Positions 1-11,179 of a stretch of 64,000 bases of DNA are shown here, piece by piece; within the stretch, counting starts at the first letter, position 1; each line of letters begins with the position of its first letter. The position numbers were made by a program, and so were the translations under genes. The stretch lies in assembly GCA_037179385.1 (NCBI GenBank), contig CM074187.1:9859450-9923449 (forward strand), in the 5' to 3' direction. This DNA comes from Holothuria scabra (Eukaryota; Echinodermata; Holothuroidea; Aspidochirotida; Holothuriidae). Under the pieces are notes generated by a model. It was given only the letters and a program-made list of their open reading frames with translations, did not search any database and was not told the origin of the DNA.

Positions 1-2020
1 ATGTCTACCAATCACCTTGCGCTTTCTCAAATGGGGCGATCCAATCAACAGTGCGCTGACCTCTTTTTGAACGGTACAATTACAAAGTGAAGATATTATA
101 CCGATATAAAAGATCGTTTACTCCAAACACAATGTGAACTAGATCATAGGCCTTTGACTTTGATTAAACCTTGCTATCAATTTCTTTCAATTTTGCGTTT
201 TTTAAATATTTTTGGGGGATTTGGCCGTCTAGTGGTGTTATCTCTCTTGTGTTAATAAGTGCCCAAAGCACTTCAAAATGAACAACACAGGGGAATGACA
301 CGAATAAGCATTTGACAATGTTCAACAACAGTAGAAGATCTTGGACTTTTTTCGGATTCTTATATTTTAATCTTGTGGATGACAAAAACATAGCCCCTGG
401 GCTAATGGGCTCCCAATTTGGTGTAACTGGTGGGCAAACGTTTCTGTCGAAAATGGTTAACGAAATGCAGGCAACTTAATAATCCACTGTGATAGTTATC
501 TTCCTTGTTCGCACAATTGAAGGTTGTTCTTAGTTTCAAAGATGTTCTAGACAACTTTGTTTCAAGTGAATAATAATGCTCACAGATAACGTTTTTGAGG
601 AGCTTATTTAACTCTCTTAAAGATCCTAAGTTTGCCGTAAAGTTGAATGTGTTTTTCAATCGGTGGGTATTTAAATAGGCTATAGTGATGATGACCACTA
701 TTTTTGTTGACTCTGACAATTAGGGTAGGGGATGAAAAAGGATAGCTCTGAAAATTAAGATGTACAATCCACATTCTTACATGCTGTAGGAATGGACAGG
801 TCTTTGTATAACAGAACCCGACCAGGAAAGTTGATTGTCCAACGCAATAAAAGGAGTTACAGTAAATATATACATAAAATGAAAAATTTGACTTGACAGT
901 TATAAATATAATGTAAAATTAAGCACGGGTATATTGTATTGTTTATGAAACAAATTTTACTTTAGTTAAATTGCAAAAGGAACTATTCAAGAATTACTTC
1001 GGAAAACGAGCTAAATTTCACAAATTTCCTCTTACTTTCCTTCTAAGTACCGGTATCTTTAATACGGTATTGTATTCAGGACAAAAATATTGCCCTTTTT
1101 AAGTAAATTGAACTCTTATTCCTTTAGTTTGACAATTAATATTGTCACGTCATTTTCAAGAGCCAATCATAGAATAGGACAGTGTACTGCACAAAGCCAA
1201 TTTGTGGTGACTGTATTTTCTCCTTAAGTAGATTGCTTTGCATGTTTCAAATGGTTCTACGTGATAGGCTACTTACGAAGTTAAACTGACAACCATATCC
1301 TTCTCTTGTTGTATTCCATTTGTTCAAAAATAATGCCCTGCCAAAGTGACACGCCTTTAGTCATTGTATACTTGTCATGACCCTAACAAACTGTTTTTAT
1401 CAGTTAAGATTTTTGCTTCACTCGAAGAAAATGTAACTGTCCAATTTTCCTCCAAAAGGGAAGAAATATTTCCCCACATTAGTCAGCTTTCTGACATTTT
1501 CGGACGTCTCAACCTTGACCGGTACTGTCATGAATATGTCTTTTTGTGCAGTCTTTGGTACGCTTACAAAATATTTAGCGGTCATTTAATTTGGCTTATG
1601 TGTGAATAATCATTTCAAGTCTCACTGAAAATTATTTTTGTTGAATATGTATTGACAAAACTTATTTTTGATCCAGCTATGGTATGTTACATTCAGACGT
1701 TTAAAATTGGAGGTGTTAAGTTTCAACAAACCAAGCCTTAACCCTTTGTGCCAAACTACTATGTTTTTCGTCACATACTGTAATAAATATTGTTTAATGT
1801 GGCCTTCTCTGTTTATTAAATTTAATCGGAGCTTTAGCCCACAATGTATTCTTAACTTAACTTATAAAGTATTACTTTACATTAAAACAGTTTAGGTATT
1901 TTTTATTTCAAAGGAAATTAAAGAACCACCCTTAAAAATAACAAATGTCAGAACAGTTTTTATTATCTCATTTTGGGAAGGAGTTTGTGAATTGTGTGTG
2001 GGGGGTGGGGAAGAATAGAA
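1..2020. other. AT-rich non-coding sequence, nothing recognised
   Basis: The open frames here are short (about 75-105 codons), overlap on both strands and show no motif, signal peptide or splice context that would make them credible. No inverted or tandem repeat stood out. Confidence 0.5.
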
Positions 2021-2029
2021 TATGGACAA

Positions 2030-2250
2030 ATCCGAATATTCATGTGATGGTGTCGGAGATAGGTTCCATCAGCTTTTAACCTTTCAATTTCTTTGCTTCA
2101 CTGTATCATGGATGATTTCACACTCAACTACTTCTTTGTTCCCTCAAGTTTAAGGAATATGAGGGCTTATTTTAGACAATAAAATTTAGAAAATTTAAGG
2201 CTGATGGATCCCACAAATGACTGTCATCATTGGCTGCTTGGATTCGTCCA
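2030..2250 (+). repeat. Dispersed repeat R-CCATCAG, copy 1
   Basis: This block shares most of its length with 47670-47912 in the same orientation. Shared anchors are AATCCGAATA at the left, CCATCAGCTTT, a central CACTGTAT and AGACAATAAAAT, and a right end with GGACCCCAC or GGATCCCAC. Within it, TCCATCAGCTTTTAA (from about 2064) and the reverse complement of TTAAGGCTGATGGA (ending about 2208) form short inverted termini. The core therefore looks like a small non-autonomous DNA element with extra shared flank. No coding capacity. Confidence 0.6.
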
Positions 2251-2299
2251 ATGCGGAGAACACAATGTAGTTTCTTAAAAAACAATGTTGAAAAGATCT

Positions 2300-2555
2300 T
2301 ACACTCTAAAAACACCGGGGTTAAATTTAACCAGGATCGGTGTTCTATTTACTCCAACACAATCCTGGTTAACTTTTAACACAAATCCTGGTTAAACTAA
2401 CACAACTACTTGTTAAAATAACACAAATTCTGGTTAATATAACTAGGATTTGAGTCAGTTTAACCAGGAGTTGCGTTAACATTTAACCAGGATTATGTTG
2501 GAGTAAATAGAACACCGATCCTGGTTAAATTTAACCCCGGTCTTTTTAGAGTGTA
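2300..2555 (+). mobile_element. Hairpin MITE with TA target duplication
   Basis: About 250 bp bounded by CACTCTAAAAA (from 2302) and its complement TTTTTAGAGTG (ending 2553), with TA on both sides (2300-2301 and 2554-2555). The termini are long: about 65 bases from each end pair with few mismatches, including GGGGTTAAATTTAACCAGG and TGTTCTATTTACTCCAACA. The middle is built of repeats of CCTGGTTAA spaced by short AT-rich stretches. TA duplication and a CACT-type terminus are what Tc1/mariner-mobilised MITEs show. It encodes nothing. The high arm identity suggests a fairly young or still-folding copy. Confidence 0.85.
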
Positions 2556-2789
2556 TGTGTCCCACTGTCAACACCAAGGGTCACAATTTTTTCTCCTACT
2601 CGGAAAGATTCACTAATTCGTAATCCCTTTCTTGTTGAGGCTAATCATATGCAAGTAGAGGTGAATCCATTTTATTGTTTCTCTCCGTCATATTTCTAAT
2701 AGATCACAATAATCTTATACTTTTTCTTAGATGGGAACCAATTGTAAACAAATGCAAAATACAATATCTGTTTTTCTTTTTCTTTTTTA

Positions 2790-3009
2790 GTCGTTGAGAC
2801 TACAGCCGGGAGTTGTGGAACTCGATTTCTGTTCGGATCGTACCGAAGACTTTAAAAATGAAATCTATTGCCCTTTTTTTTTAGTGGTCAGCATAAGCAG
2901 TGGAGGAAAGAAAACGCAAATGAGTCACAAGAGGAAAAAGGCCGTGACCAGCAAGATTTAAACCGATCGGTCAGAAACTGAGCCGTAAAATCTCATATAA
3001 CTAACACTT
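2790..3009 (+). mobile_element. tRNA-derived SINE, copy 1 (diverged)
   Basis: It shares its body with the copies at 8635-8869, 8177-8352 (inverted), 20298-20390, 31337-31421 and 40690-40990 (inverted). Shared blocks are CCGAAGACTTTAAAAATG, GCATAAGCAGTGGA, AAAAGGCCGTGACCAGC, ACCGATCGGT and GAAACTGAGCCGTAAAAT, ending in a C/T-A-A-C-T-A-A-C repeat. The 5' head here is too diverged to show good A and B boxes. A T-run interrupts the body near 2872. Confidence 0.7.
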
Positions 3010-4020
3010 TAAGCCATTGAGACGACACACATTCACTAAGACATTTCGAGGGTAACACAACTACAGGAAGGTGACGTTTATCAGAGGCAAACTTGTAAAA
3101 CAAATTACATGAACTTGAATTGTCCTAGGTTTCAAAAAGTGGTTTTTGTTTTCGTATTTTTTTCAATTATGTGTGCACAAAAATCTTTACAAAATTTTTG
3201 CTTGTTGTAATTTCATTCAAATAAAAACAAAACTTCCCTATTTAAAAAAAAAAAAACTGAAACGTGCAAAGCAAAAAAAAAAAAAAAAAAAAGAAACAGA
3301 GAAAAGAAATCTATCCTGGTTGCAAAGCCAAAAAGAGTGTCAAAACTCAAACTTTAAGACGTCTTCTTTATTGCGTCATACTTGCACAGAAATATATTAT
3401 GCAGTTATATGCAAATAAAAAAGGTTCGGTTAAAACAGGGTGGGCCAGGGTTTTCACGACGTGGGGGACAAGCTGCCAGACGAGCCCCGAAAAAACAAAA
3501 GTTACCAAACACCTGAAGAAGATGGCCCCTCTTCCTCCATCCCCGTTACAGTCAGTGTTGGACTTAAAGTAGGCAACTTGGTCTGGTAGCGGTTTTGTCC
3601 CCCCTCTTTCAAAAAAGATAAATTTCATTTGGTTTTTCTCCTTTGTAAATATGAAGTCATTTGTCGGATAAGTACCTTAAATAAGTACGGTCTTTATACT
3701 CATGCAGGCTGTCACAAGACGGTTTGAATTCGAAAAAACAGCTTTCGATAAACGAATGACTCCCAACTTTGAATCACTATGTCGTTAAGACGTGTGCAAT
3801 CAAGATGATAGGCGTAGATCCGTCTTTTGATAAAGGTTGGGACGCGTCACCCCGACGTCCCCACCAGTATATGTACCCATGCTTAAGATGCAGCCATATG
3901 ATGTAGAGACCGCCACAGTCCATTACATACATCATGCTCAAACAAGGAAAAACATTTACAAAACAGATACACATACTTCTCAGTGAAAATGTTTTACTTC
4001 TATGCGGCTTTAAAGCCAAA
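3010..4020. other. Non-coding, with poly-A runs
   Basis: Contains A-runs of 12 and about 18 bases (about 3243-3292) and a GC-richer patch (about 3440-3600) without a recognisable gene. Overlapping frames on both strands over 3146-3628 come from low-complexity and shadow translation. Confidence 0.45.
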
Positions 4021-4026
4021 CATTCA

Positions 4027-4067
4027 TGACGTCACACACCCCGTGACCTTATTGGACCTATAAATAG
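4027..4067 (+). promoter_or_regulatory. Candidate core promoter: CRE, inverted CCAAT and TATA box
   Basis: Within 41 bases in one orientation lie TGACGTCA (4027-4034, a full palindromic CREB/ATF site), ATTGG (4051-4055, reverse CCAAT) and TATAAATA in the context CCTATAAATAG (4059-4066). The spacing would place a start site near 4090. A short frame, ATGAAACAAATATTAGC..., opens about 120 bases further on (near 4211) and begins like a signal peptide, but stops after eight codons unless spliced. The arrangement resembles promoters of cAMP-responsive genes. That a transcript exists is inference; chance occurrence in AT-rich DNA is possible for the TATA box, much less so for all three together. Confidence 0.4.
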
Positions 4068-4199
4068 CCTTCAACAGTTAAATCCGCAGGGGTGACATAT
4101 AAGACTCGCAACCAAGTTTTGCAACAAACTAAGCCATCAGTCAATTCATCAGACGTTGTCGTTCGGGTGACTTTATCTTTTCGAGACCTTGTAACTGAA

Positions 4200-7100
4200 C
4201 CCGATCAAAATATGAAACAAATATTAGCATTGGGGTGACGAATATGGCATTGTTACAATCTATCACACCATAAATGTGAAACTTAGTACATATGGTACAT
4301 ATTCTGGAGTCAATATTCCTATAAAATATTCAGATATTTTGAAAACATACACTTAATCCTACTCCTTACATTTCTCCTTTGACTATTTTCAAAGCAAGTT
4401 CCCCGTTATGTTTTTAACATGAAACCTAAGCTGGGAAACGTTCCATATCAGAAATTCTCCTCCTTCAAAATTTACGAGATTTGAATTTTAATGTCTTTAC
4501 GGATAAGTTTGTCTGAGTGTTCAAGTTTTATGATCTGTGTCACTCCTCTTTTTTATTCATATCAATGGCTATCTGCAATAAATGATACTTTATTTGATAT
4601 TTAGTGTCCTCTATATGAACTTGAAATGCTTTGGAACATTTATTGATAAATTCCCATCGTCACTCCAGTAACGATATGACATATAACAGTAGCAATTAAG
4701 TCATCGGGTCATTGGTGTCGACAATCAGCCCCAAGGACGTTATTTTTATTCATTGAAATAAAAAAAAAAGATGTCACGGTGATGATATTCAGTCAATATG
4801 TCGAATGATATCTATCTATCAAGGGCTCCATATTTGATTATACAAGGCGTTTGGTGCATAAGTTGCCTTCATCTCAACCCCATCCCTTGTGCACCCCCTA
4901 ATTTCCTCATGTACTGATTGTTAGATCCATACGATTCTCTGTGATAAGGTGGCTACACTGTCATTATATATCGGGGAGGGGTGGGGTGGTGACGTAATCA
5001 CTGTCAGAAATGGGCTTTCCGGAAAATTTGCACATTCTTCATTCATTAATTCCTAACTGTCCAAGCTACTATCTACGCATATCTTAGTTCTGTCTTCATT
5101 ATAGTAAAAAAGCTTAACTCCGCCCACAAAAAGTCTGGAAATAATATAGAAACATGTAACACACATTTTTGCTATCATTTGACCGACCATACGGTGTCAT
5201 TCAACGGTAGAACTGAAAAAAACTGGAAACTCTACAAAACGCGTTTAATCAACTGTTGTAGAATTTTGCAAGGAAACGTCCATGAAAGAACTACTACCTA
5301 CGTCACGCTCTATTTGACACCACATACTCTCTGCCATTTATTTTTGCCGCCAATGAAAATACGGAAAAAAGGCAAGAATTAAGATTTCAATAACGTGACC
5401 GACTTCAAACCTATTTCGTGCTGTGATTAGCACAGATAAAAACACAAAGTAAGTCATGTGGGGGTCATTAGCGCAGAACAGATTAAAAGAAGCAATTAGA
5501 GCTATTCCAATAAAGTTGTTTTATTATCCCTGATGTGAGACGGAGATAATTTTTACAAATTGTTTTAATATCTCTAGCTGCAGATAAAGGGTTGAAGATG
5601 AACAGATGATACTTGGCGTGCACAGTAACATGCGTTAAATGAAATGATTTTAGGAGGAATACAATTTAAATTCTTGACAAAATGAAACCAATGCGTTTTG
5701 AGATTTTAATGAGGTTTTGCCTTTCTTAACCCCTAAAATATACGTTTTCAGTAAAAAGTAAGTAAATGGAATTAGCTATTTAATTATATTAAAACAACTG
5801 TAAAACATTTCTTTGGCAATTTACGGTTGCATTTCAAAGATAATACTTATGAGATAATTTCACGGGAAGCGGGTGGGTATATGGATTGTAGTTTTGAAGA
5901 ACTAGTAAGGACAGTTATTATAATTAACGTAAATTGCTCTCTACTAGTTTACTTTAGACATCCATTTGGTGGAATGATATCAGCCTAAATAACTGACCAC
6001 TACTGTACATTACTATTCCTCTCGTCAACAAAGATCACTTTCTGTCCATGTCTTTGGTATCGCATATGGCCACTGCTTTTTTCATACAGCGGTATGATAC
6101 GGTAGTTCAGTACAGTCGTATTGTATTTCGTACAAACATGTTTAATATACATCACCAAGTAGATATATGGACTAACTTGTCATAATGCACCGAAGCGAGA
6201 GAGATGGGCTTGATGTGCAAGGTCAAGTTAAGAAAACAGTCAATCATTCTAATTCATTTATGATACGCCTCACTTACTAAAGGATATATTCTTTATCGCA
6301 TTTCAGTGGCCAAGTTATTCAATGCTATACGTAATATATCGTCCTTTATCTTCCATTACTTCGCAAATGCCCTTTTGACTTTAAGAAGAGTAGAAAAGTT
6401 TGTAGCTGGGGATATTTTACGACATGGTAATAAGGTGTGCGTTATCTCCAAGTTTAACTAATGCTCAAATAGCTGAATAGTTCTAAGGCTTTAATTCACA
6501 TTTAAATGACAGCAAATTATTGAATGTAGGGTAATTAGTGTCCCGGTTTGTAAACGTAAGGCAACATACTGAGTTAGTTTGTGAAACTCACCAAATTTTC
6601 CAAAATCTGGAAAGGTTTTTATCAATCAGAAATGACAAATTTCCACTGAACTTTGAAACTAACTCATTGGTCGACCAACTTACCGGATATGGAATATTTA
6701 AGGCCCATAATACAATGGAAGGTACTTTGGAGAGCAATATGAAAAAACTTATGAGAATTATCTGTTGTTTCAAAAGAGTTATTGGGCCATTTTGCTGCCC
6801 TTTTCGAATACTTAAGCTATACTTGGGAGTTTTTGAAATTCTTCTGGCTTTAACTTACAAAAGCATAACGTTAGGAATGTAAGCTCATGTGATATTTACC
6901 CAAACAAGAAAAGAAAAATAAAAATAAAAATATTATCTTAATACATAATTTCTTAAGACACAATCAATGTTTGTTTCCTTCAGATGAAAAGAATATGCAT
7001 GAAAAATACATTATTCCAGGTTTTACATGAATTAAGCGTTGCGTGCATGACTTTTAGTACTTTGAAGTGCGGATTACTCTGTCACCAACTTCAAATATAC

Positions 7101-8170
7101 CGCCTCCAATATTACAGCTGCCATTAACACGAGTTAAGCATTATGTTACACTAGGGTATGCAGAATGGGCCTAGAAAGTAATTTAACTCATCATTTGCTT
7201 CTTATGACCATTTTTACTACTGAACCACACGTGAAATTAAATATTAAGTTATCACAACCCCGCCGTCGGTAAAAACTGAAAGGAATATATAGGTATATAG
7301 CTTCACGGGTTTAAGTCTGTTATATTCCATAAAATATATGTACAGATAGATAGAAGCTCGTATAATGTTACACATTGATGATTTAAGCATCAATTTTTAT
7401 CCGCAGTTGTAATATGAGACAGTTGGTATTGACTTGTGTGAAATTGATAGTCGTTTACTTGTACTGTAAATCATAAATTTGTTCGTTCTCTCACAGTAAT
7501 ACTGATGGATTGTTGCTAAAATTTACTGACAAAAAATAGATACGAGAATATTCAGACATGATAGATGTGATGAGTGTTAAATGGCAGCACTGTAGTGTTG
7601 TAACCACCGTTTGATCTCGCGCAATCCCTTTCTTTAAGCATATTATAACTATTCTGAGATGAAATTCATCTTTACAGAGAGTATCTAGAGAGGATTAAGT
7701 AAACTAAAACTTATTTGAATGAAAAATATACCAGGATAAATTTTGGTTTCATCAATAATCAGCAATAAATGTCGGGGAAAAAAGTAAAAGGAACCTATAG
7801 CGAAATTTATTTTACGTCCATCGTAAGAATCCACGTCAACGGGTCTTGGAACCTGAAGGGAAGGACGGAGGAACCCCCCACGGAGGAAGCAAATGACCCC
7901 AAAACCTTTCGTCAATTTAAAATTCCTTTCATTACCCCTTACGTTATTTATAAGTGCTCATCTTCCCAAAGTAAAAGGTTATCCTATATAATGGTGCACA
8001 GCTTATTTTCTTTAGAAATGAGAATTACAGGAGAAATAGATGAAATTCAGTGTGTGTGGGAAGGGGGGGGGGGGTGCTTAAATGTTTTTAGGTGTTGAGG
8101 GAACTGCTCAGGTAGTTTGGTGGTTATTTTAACAGTCTCCGAAAAGCAAAGACATTTTATTTCAAAGTAC
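4200..8170. other. AT-rich non-coding sequence, nothing recognised
   Basis: No repeat family shared with the rest of the window and no exon with credible splice sites was seen. The longest frame (6538-6882) opens with GTG and has no recognisable domain. A G-run lies near 8057. Confidence 0.4.
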
Positions 8171-8176
8171 ATTCAT

Positions 8177-8352
8177 ACAGCTCAGATTCTTACCAATTGG
8201 TAGGAATGGCCACGGCCCTTTTTCCAGTTGTAGGCTCTCCATTGCTTATGCTGAACACCCATCGCAATGGCATTAACCTTAAACATAACCCGGTCAGGAG
8301 TCGAACTGAGAGCAAGTCGGATGTATTAAACCACTTGACCATGTTTAATACA
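8177..8352 (-). mobile_element. tRNA-derived SINE, copy 2
   Basis: Read on the minus strand it starts with a tRNA-like head containing GGTCAAGTGGTT (A-box like) and AGTTCGACTCC (B-box like, a good RNA polymerase III internal promoter element). The family body with CAGCATAAGCAATGGAG follows, then AAAAAGGGCCGTGGCCA. The 3' tail is shortened compared with copy 3. The head resembles a tRNA of the Ser/Leu/Ala type, but the anticodon arm is not preserved, so this is a SINE and not a tRNA gene. Confidence 0.75.
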
Positions 8353-8634
8353 ATAGGAGACTATGTGATGTTTTATGGGACGTAAAAAGTTCCTTTTGTC
8401 AAAAACATATGCTAATTTAAAAAAAAACTGACGGCTTAAAAAAATCACGGAAATATACAAAAGTTTTAAGACATATAGGGTTATTGTAACACATCTGAGA
8501 TAGCGAGGGAAAGAGGGGTGAAAGAGTCAAGTCTGGGTTTTGACTTTATGGAAGCTAACTTCAGACGTCGTAAGACAAAACCCCTCCACTAGAATTACAG
8601 GAATAGGCCTAATAGGAATAAAATATCGACCGAT

Positions 8635-8869
8635 TGCATGGTCAAGTGGTTAAAGCATCCGACTTCGTCGGGAGGTCTAGAATTAGACTCCAGGCCGGGG
8701 TCATACCGAAGACTAAAAATGGAGCCTACTGCCATTGTGCGTGATGCTCCGCATAAGCAATGGAGTAGGAAAAACAAGTCAGTGAGATACATCTAAAAAG
8801 GGGCCGTGACCAGTTCGACTTTAACCGATAGGTTGGAAACTGGGACCTAAATCTCCACCTAACTAACTG
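8635..8869 (+). mobile_element. tRNA-derived SINE, copy 3 (fullest copy)
   Basis: About 235 bp. The head, GCATGGTCAAGTGGTTAAAG, carries an A-box; GAATTAGACTCC is a weakened B-box. The family body follows (CCGAAGACTAAAAATGGAGC, GCATAAGCAATGGAGTAGG, GGGGCCGTGACCAG, ACCGATAGGTTGGAAACTGG) and it ends in ACCTAACTAACTG. It lies in the opposite orientation to copy 2, about 280 bases away. SINEs of this type depend on a LINE reverse transcriptase; the tail shape (TAACTAACT rather than poly-A) suggests a LINE that recognises a specific 3' end. Confidence 0.8.
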
Positions 8870-9761
8870 TAAAACTCCATCCAACCGAACCAGTTAAAAT
8901 TTGGATACCTGAGACCCTATACGTATAATGTTCAGCCTACACTTAATAAAACAATACTACAGTTGCACAACTGATTGCACTTCGTGCCTATGTTACAGGT
9001 TTAATTAGAAGACTGTGCAACTGTCTTCGGTGAAAACCAGTCACAAACCACTAAACTCTAATGAGAATAACAGTGACTCGGTTCGATGTAATATTCCACT
9101 TTTTCATATCTTTTCTTTTTTAAATTCTAGCAGAAGCTTATAGAGATGCACTTTGGTAGGTTGTCCGTCACGCGTCGAAGATACTGTAATATACAGCGCG
9201 AAAAACAAAGCCTTTAAATACATTCTTTCGTCAATTTTCGATCAACTTATTCAGCCATCTTGTAGGAGAATTTTCGCAACAATCTTTTCCCAATTAAATT
9301 ATCCTTTGTTAATTAAAGTGGTCATATCTTACTCGGACGCTGAAAGTGTTCCATATCTAATATATAGGTTGCGCATGGGTGCTAGGTGGTTATTATCACG
9401 GGAAAACAAAGCCGACCGTTCTCGTAGGTCACGGTTCTAATAACAGAGAAAAGCGAGTATACATCTGCATTAATCCATACACAGTAAAGGTGTTAAATGA
9501 GACAAATGTTTCCAAATGGTAGGAGATCGTCTGTTAAACTGAAGCTGAGATACAAGTTGTACGTATATGGTCAGTGAGATGGTAGTAATTGTATTCGCTT
9601 TTGTGAGGTCGTGGTGAACACATATAACAATATAGGATACTAAACGTATGTCACTTCTAAGCGAATTCGTAAATACAAACGTACTTAAACCAGACGTAGC
9701 AAAACGAGGTGTTGCCTGAGGAGGAGAACGGATCAGGAAAAGTGATAGTTGCCATAGTGGT

Positions 9762-9843
9762 GGGTTAGGTTAGGTTAGTTTAGGTTAGGTTAGGTTTGGT
9801 TAGGTTAGGTTAGGTTAGGTTAGGTTAGGTTAGGTTAGGTTAG
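9762..9843 (+). repeat. (TTAGG)n pentanucleotide tract
   Basis: About 82 bases of near-perfect TTAGG/GGTTA repeats, about 16 units. There are two interruptions early on (TTAGTTTAGG and TAGGTTTGG), then eight or more uninterrupted units. TTAGG is the telomere repeat of many arthropods; deuterostomes usually use TTAGGG. An interstitial microsatellite is the simplest reading. Confidence 0.9.
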
Positions 9844-9910
9844 ATGGGGTTTGATGGCCAAGTTTTCAAAGAATAGCCGGGTTTCGGTTCAAGAGTTGCC
9901 GGCCTGCTGG

Positions 9911-10172
9911 TTTTAAGGTAAAGAGCAGTCCCCCAAGCTTATTTTGATGAAAAAGCTAAATAACTAAAATTTCATCTTATTTCTCTTCAAAGTATTTTTA
10001 ATTACATTTTATGGCTTTACTATTGCATATTCTAGGTAAATCAAGTAGTTATTTCTGGTAAATTTCACATTTGAAGAGAAAAACATTGTTACATGACTTC
10101 CAACAGCCAATTATGAAACTGAACAGTCTACTACACTTCTTCAGTTCGGGATGACTGCTCCTGCCCTTTAAG
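9911..10172 (+). mobile_element. MITE family T3 (terminus TTTAAAGG..GAGCAGTC), copy 1
   Basis: Matches 47943-48210 over its whole length in the same orientation, with only scattered differences. The ends are TTTTAAGGTAAAGAGCAGTC and the complement of a right end reading GAGCAGTCATCCC..., with CTTTAAG at the outer right. Internal landmarks are AAAAGCTAAATAACT, TTATTTCTCTTCAAAGTAT and CAACAGCCAAT. No coding capacity. The TTTAAA-type ends are shared with families T1 and T2 elsewhere in the window. Confidence 0.8.
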
Positions 10173-10539
10173 TGGTAGAGAAATGTAAATACGGGTTGTA
10201 GGCTACTAATGGTAATTCTATTGTCACAAAATTTGTAGGCTACTGAATGAATAGTTTTCAAAGGTGGTACCCGGCTCTTACACTAAAGGTTTGTAACAGA
10301 AAAAAGAAAATAATAACAGGAACGTTATGTTTAGGTATTGTTAATTAGAAAGTCGTATCGAACAAGGAAAAATCATGAGTTTGGTCAAATGATAATATAG
10401 AGAACAGTGTATATTTGTTCACACTATTACATAGCTGCATGTTACACGCCAACTTCGCCTCTTATATCGACTCCACCCCTTATAACAACCTAACCTAGCC
10501 CCAGTACCATATTTGGCGATTTTTTTTAGTAATATAAAT

Positions 10540-10815
10540 CCTTTTGCCCCCAAAAGTTTCCCATTTTTCTTAGTTAACGCCCTCCCACAACGTTACTGTC
10601 TAAGACTCGTCCTCGTCCAGACTCAATCCCAGTTTATTCCATCAGGGTGAGTATAGAGAACGTCAATGTGAAATCAAAACATTCGCATTACAGCACATGC
10701 TGTGTAAAATGAGCTTAAGTATTCTGCCTTTTGAACTTTCTGTCAATCAAAGAGCTATGCCATTACAGAATTTCGTAGTTCCGGTCAAGAGTTGACTTCC
10801 TATAGGGCCATTTCC
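10540..10815 (-). mobile_element. MITE family T1, diverged copy
   Basis: Resembles 54122-54425 in the same orientation and 12400-12702 in the opposite one. Shared blocks are CCCTCCCACAA, CAGGGTGAGTATAGA, AATCAAAACA, TGTGTAAAATGAG, TTCTGC and GTCAATCAAAGAGCT. Ends are poorly preserved, so the boundaries are approximate. A further fragment with the GTCAGTCAAAGAGC block lies near 11030-11170. Confidence 0.55.
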
Positions 10816-10837
10816 TGTTGAGCATACCTAAAGACTA

Positions 10838-11020
10838 CACTGCGTAATTTGGGTCGATGCGCACGGTTTAAAAAGAAATTTTCATTCTGGCTTACGATAC
10901 CACCCCTTATTCCCAATTCCTAACCTTAACATAAAATGTGTTCGATACAATACAATGGTAAGAGCCAATCAAGAAACACCTTATTAAACAGTGCACTTCT
11001 GTGCCCTGTAATTCGAGCAC
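10838..11020 (+). mobile_element. MITE family G (GATGCGCACTGTTT), copy 1
   Basis: Matches 43487-43664 in the same orientation: GATGCGCACGGTTTAAAAAG at the left, then CTAACCTTAAC, then CGATACAATACAATGG, AGCCAATCAAGAAACACCTT and a CAGTG terminus. The left and right ends are imperfect inverted repeats of about 30 bases. No open frame. Confidence 0.65.
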
Positions 11021-11179
11021 CCTCTCATCATTTTGTGAAATGTAAGCTACTCTGTATCTTCGGAATTTTCAAATTTGATGTCAGTCAAAGAGCACCAACC
11101 AATTGAAAACTATCACATCCCTACACTACAAATGTATTTTGAGGGATTGATAATAAAATGACCTAAAGTGATCATCAAT

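Noticed and set aside
6538..6882. 114-codon frame
   Set aside because: GTG start, no motif, no splice context and an opposing frame on the other strand. Likely chance.
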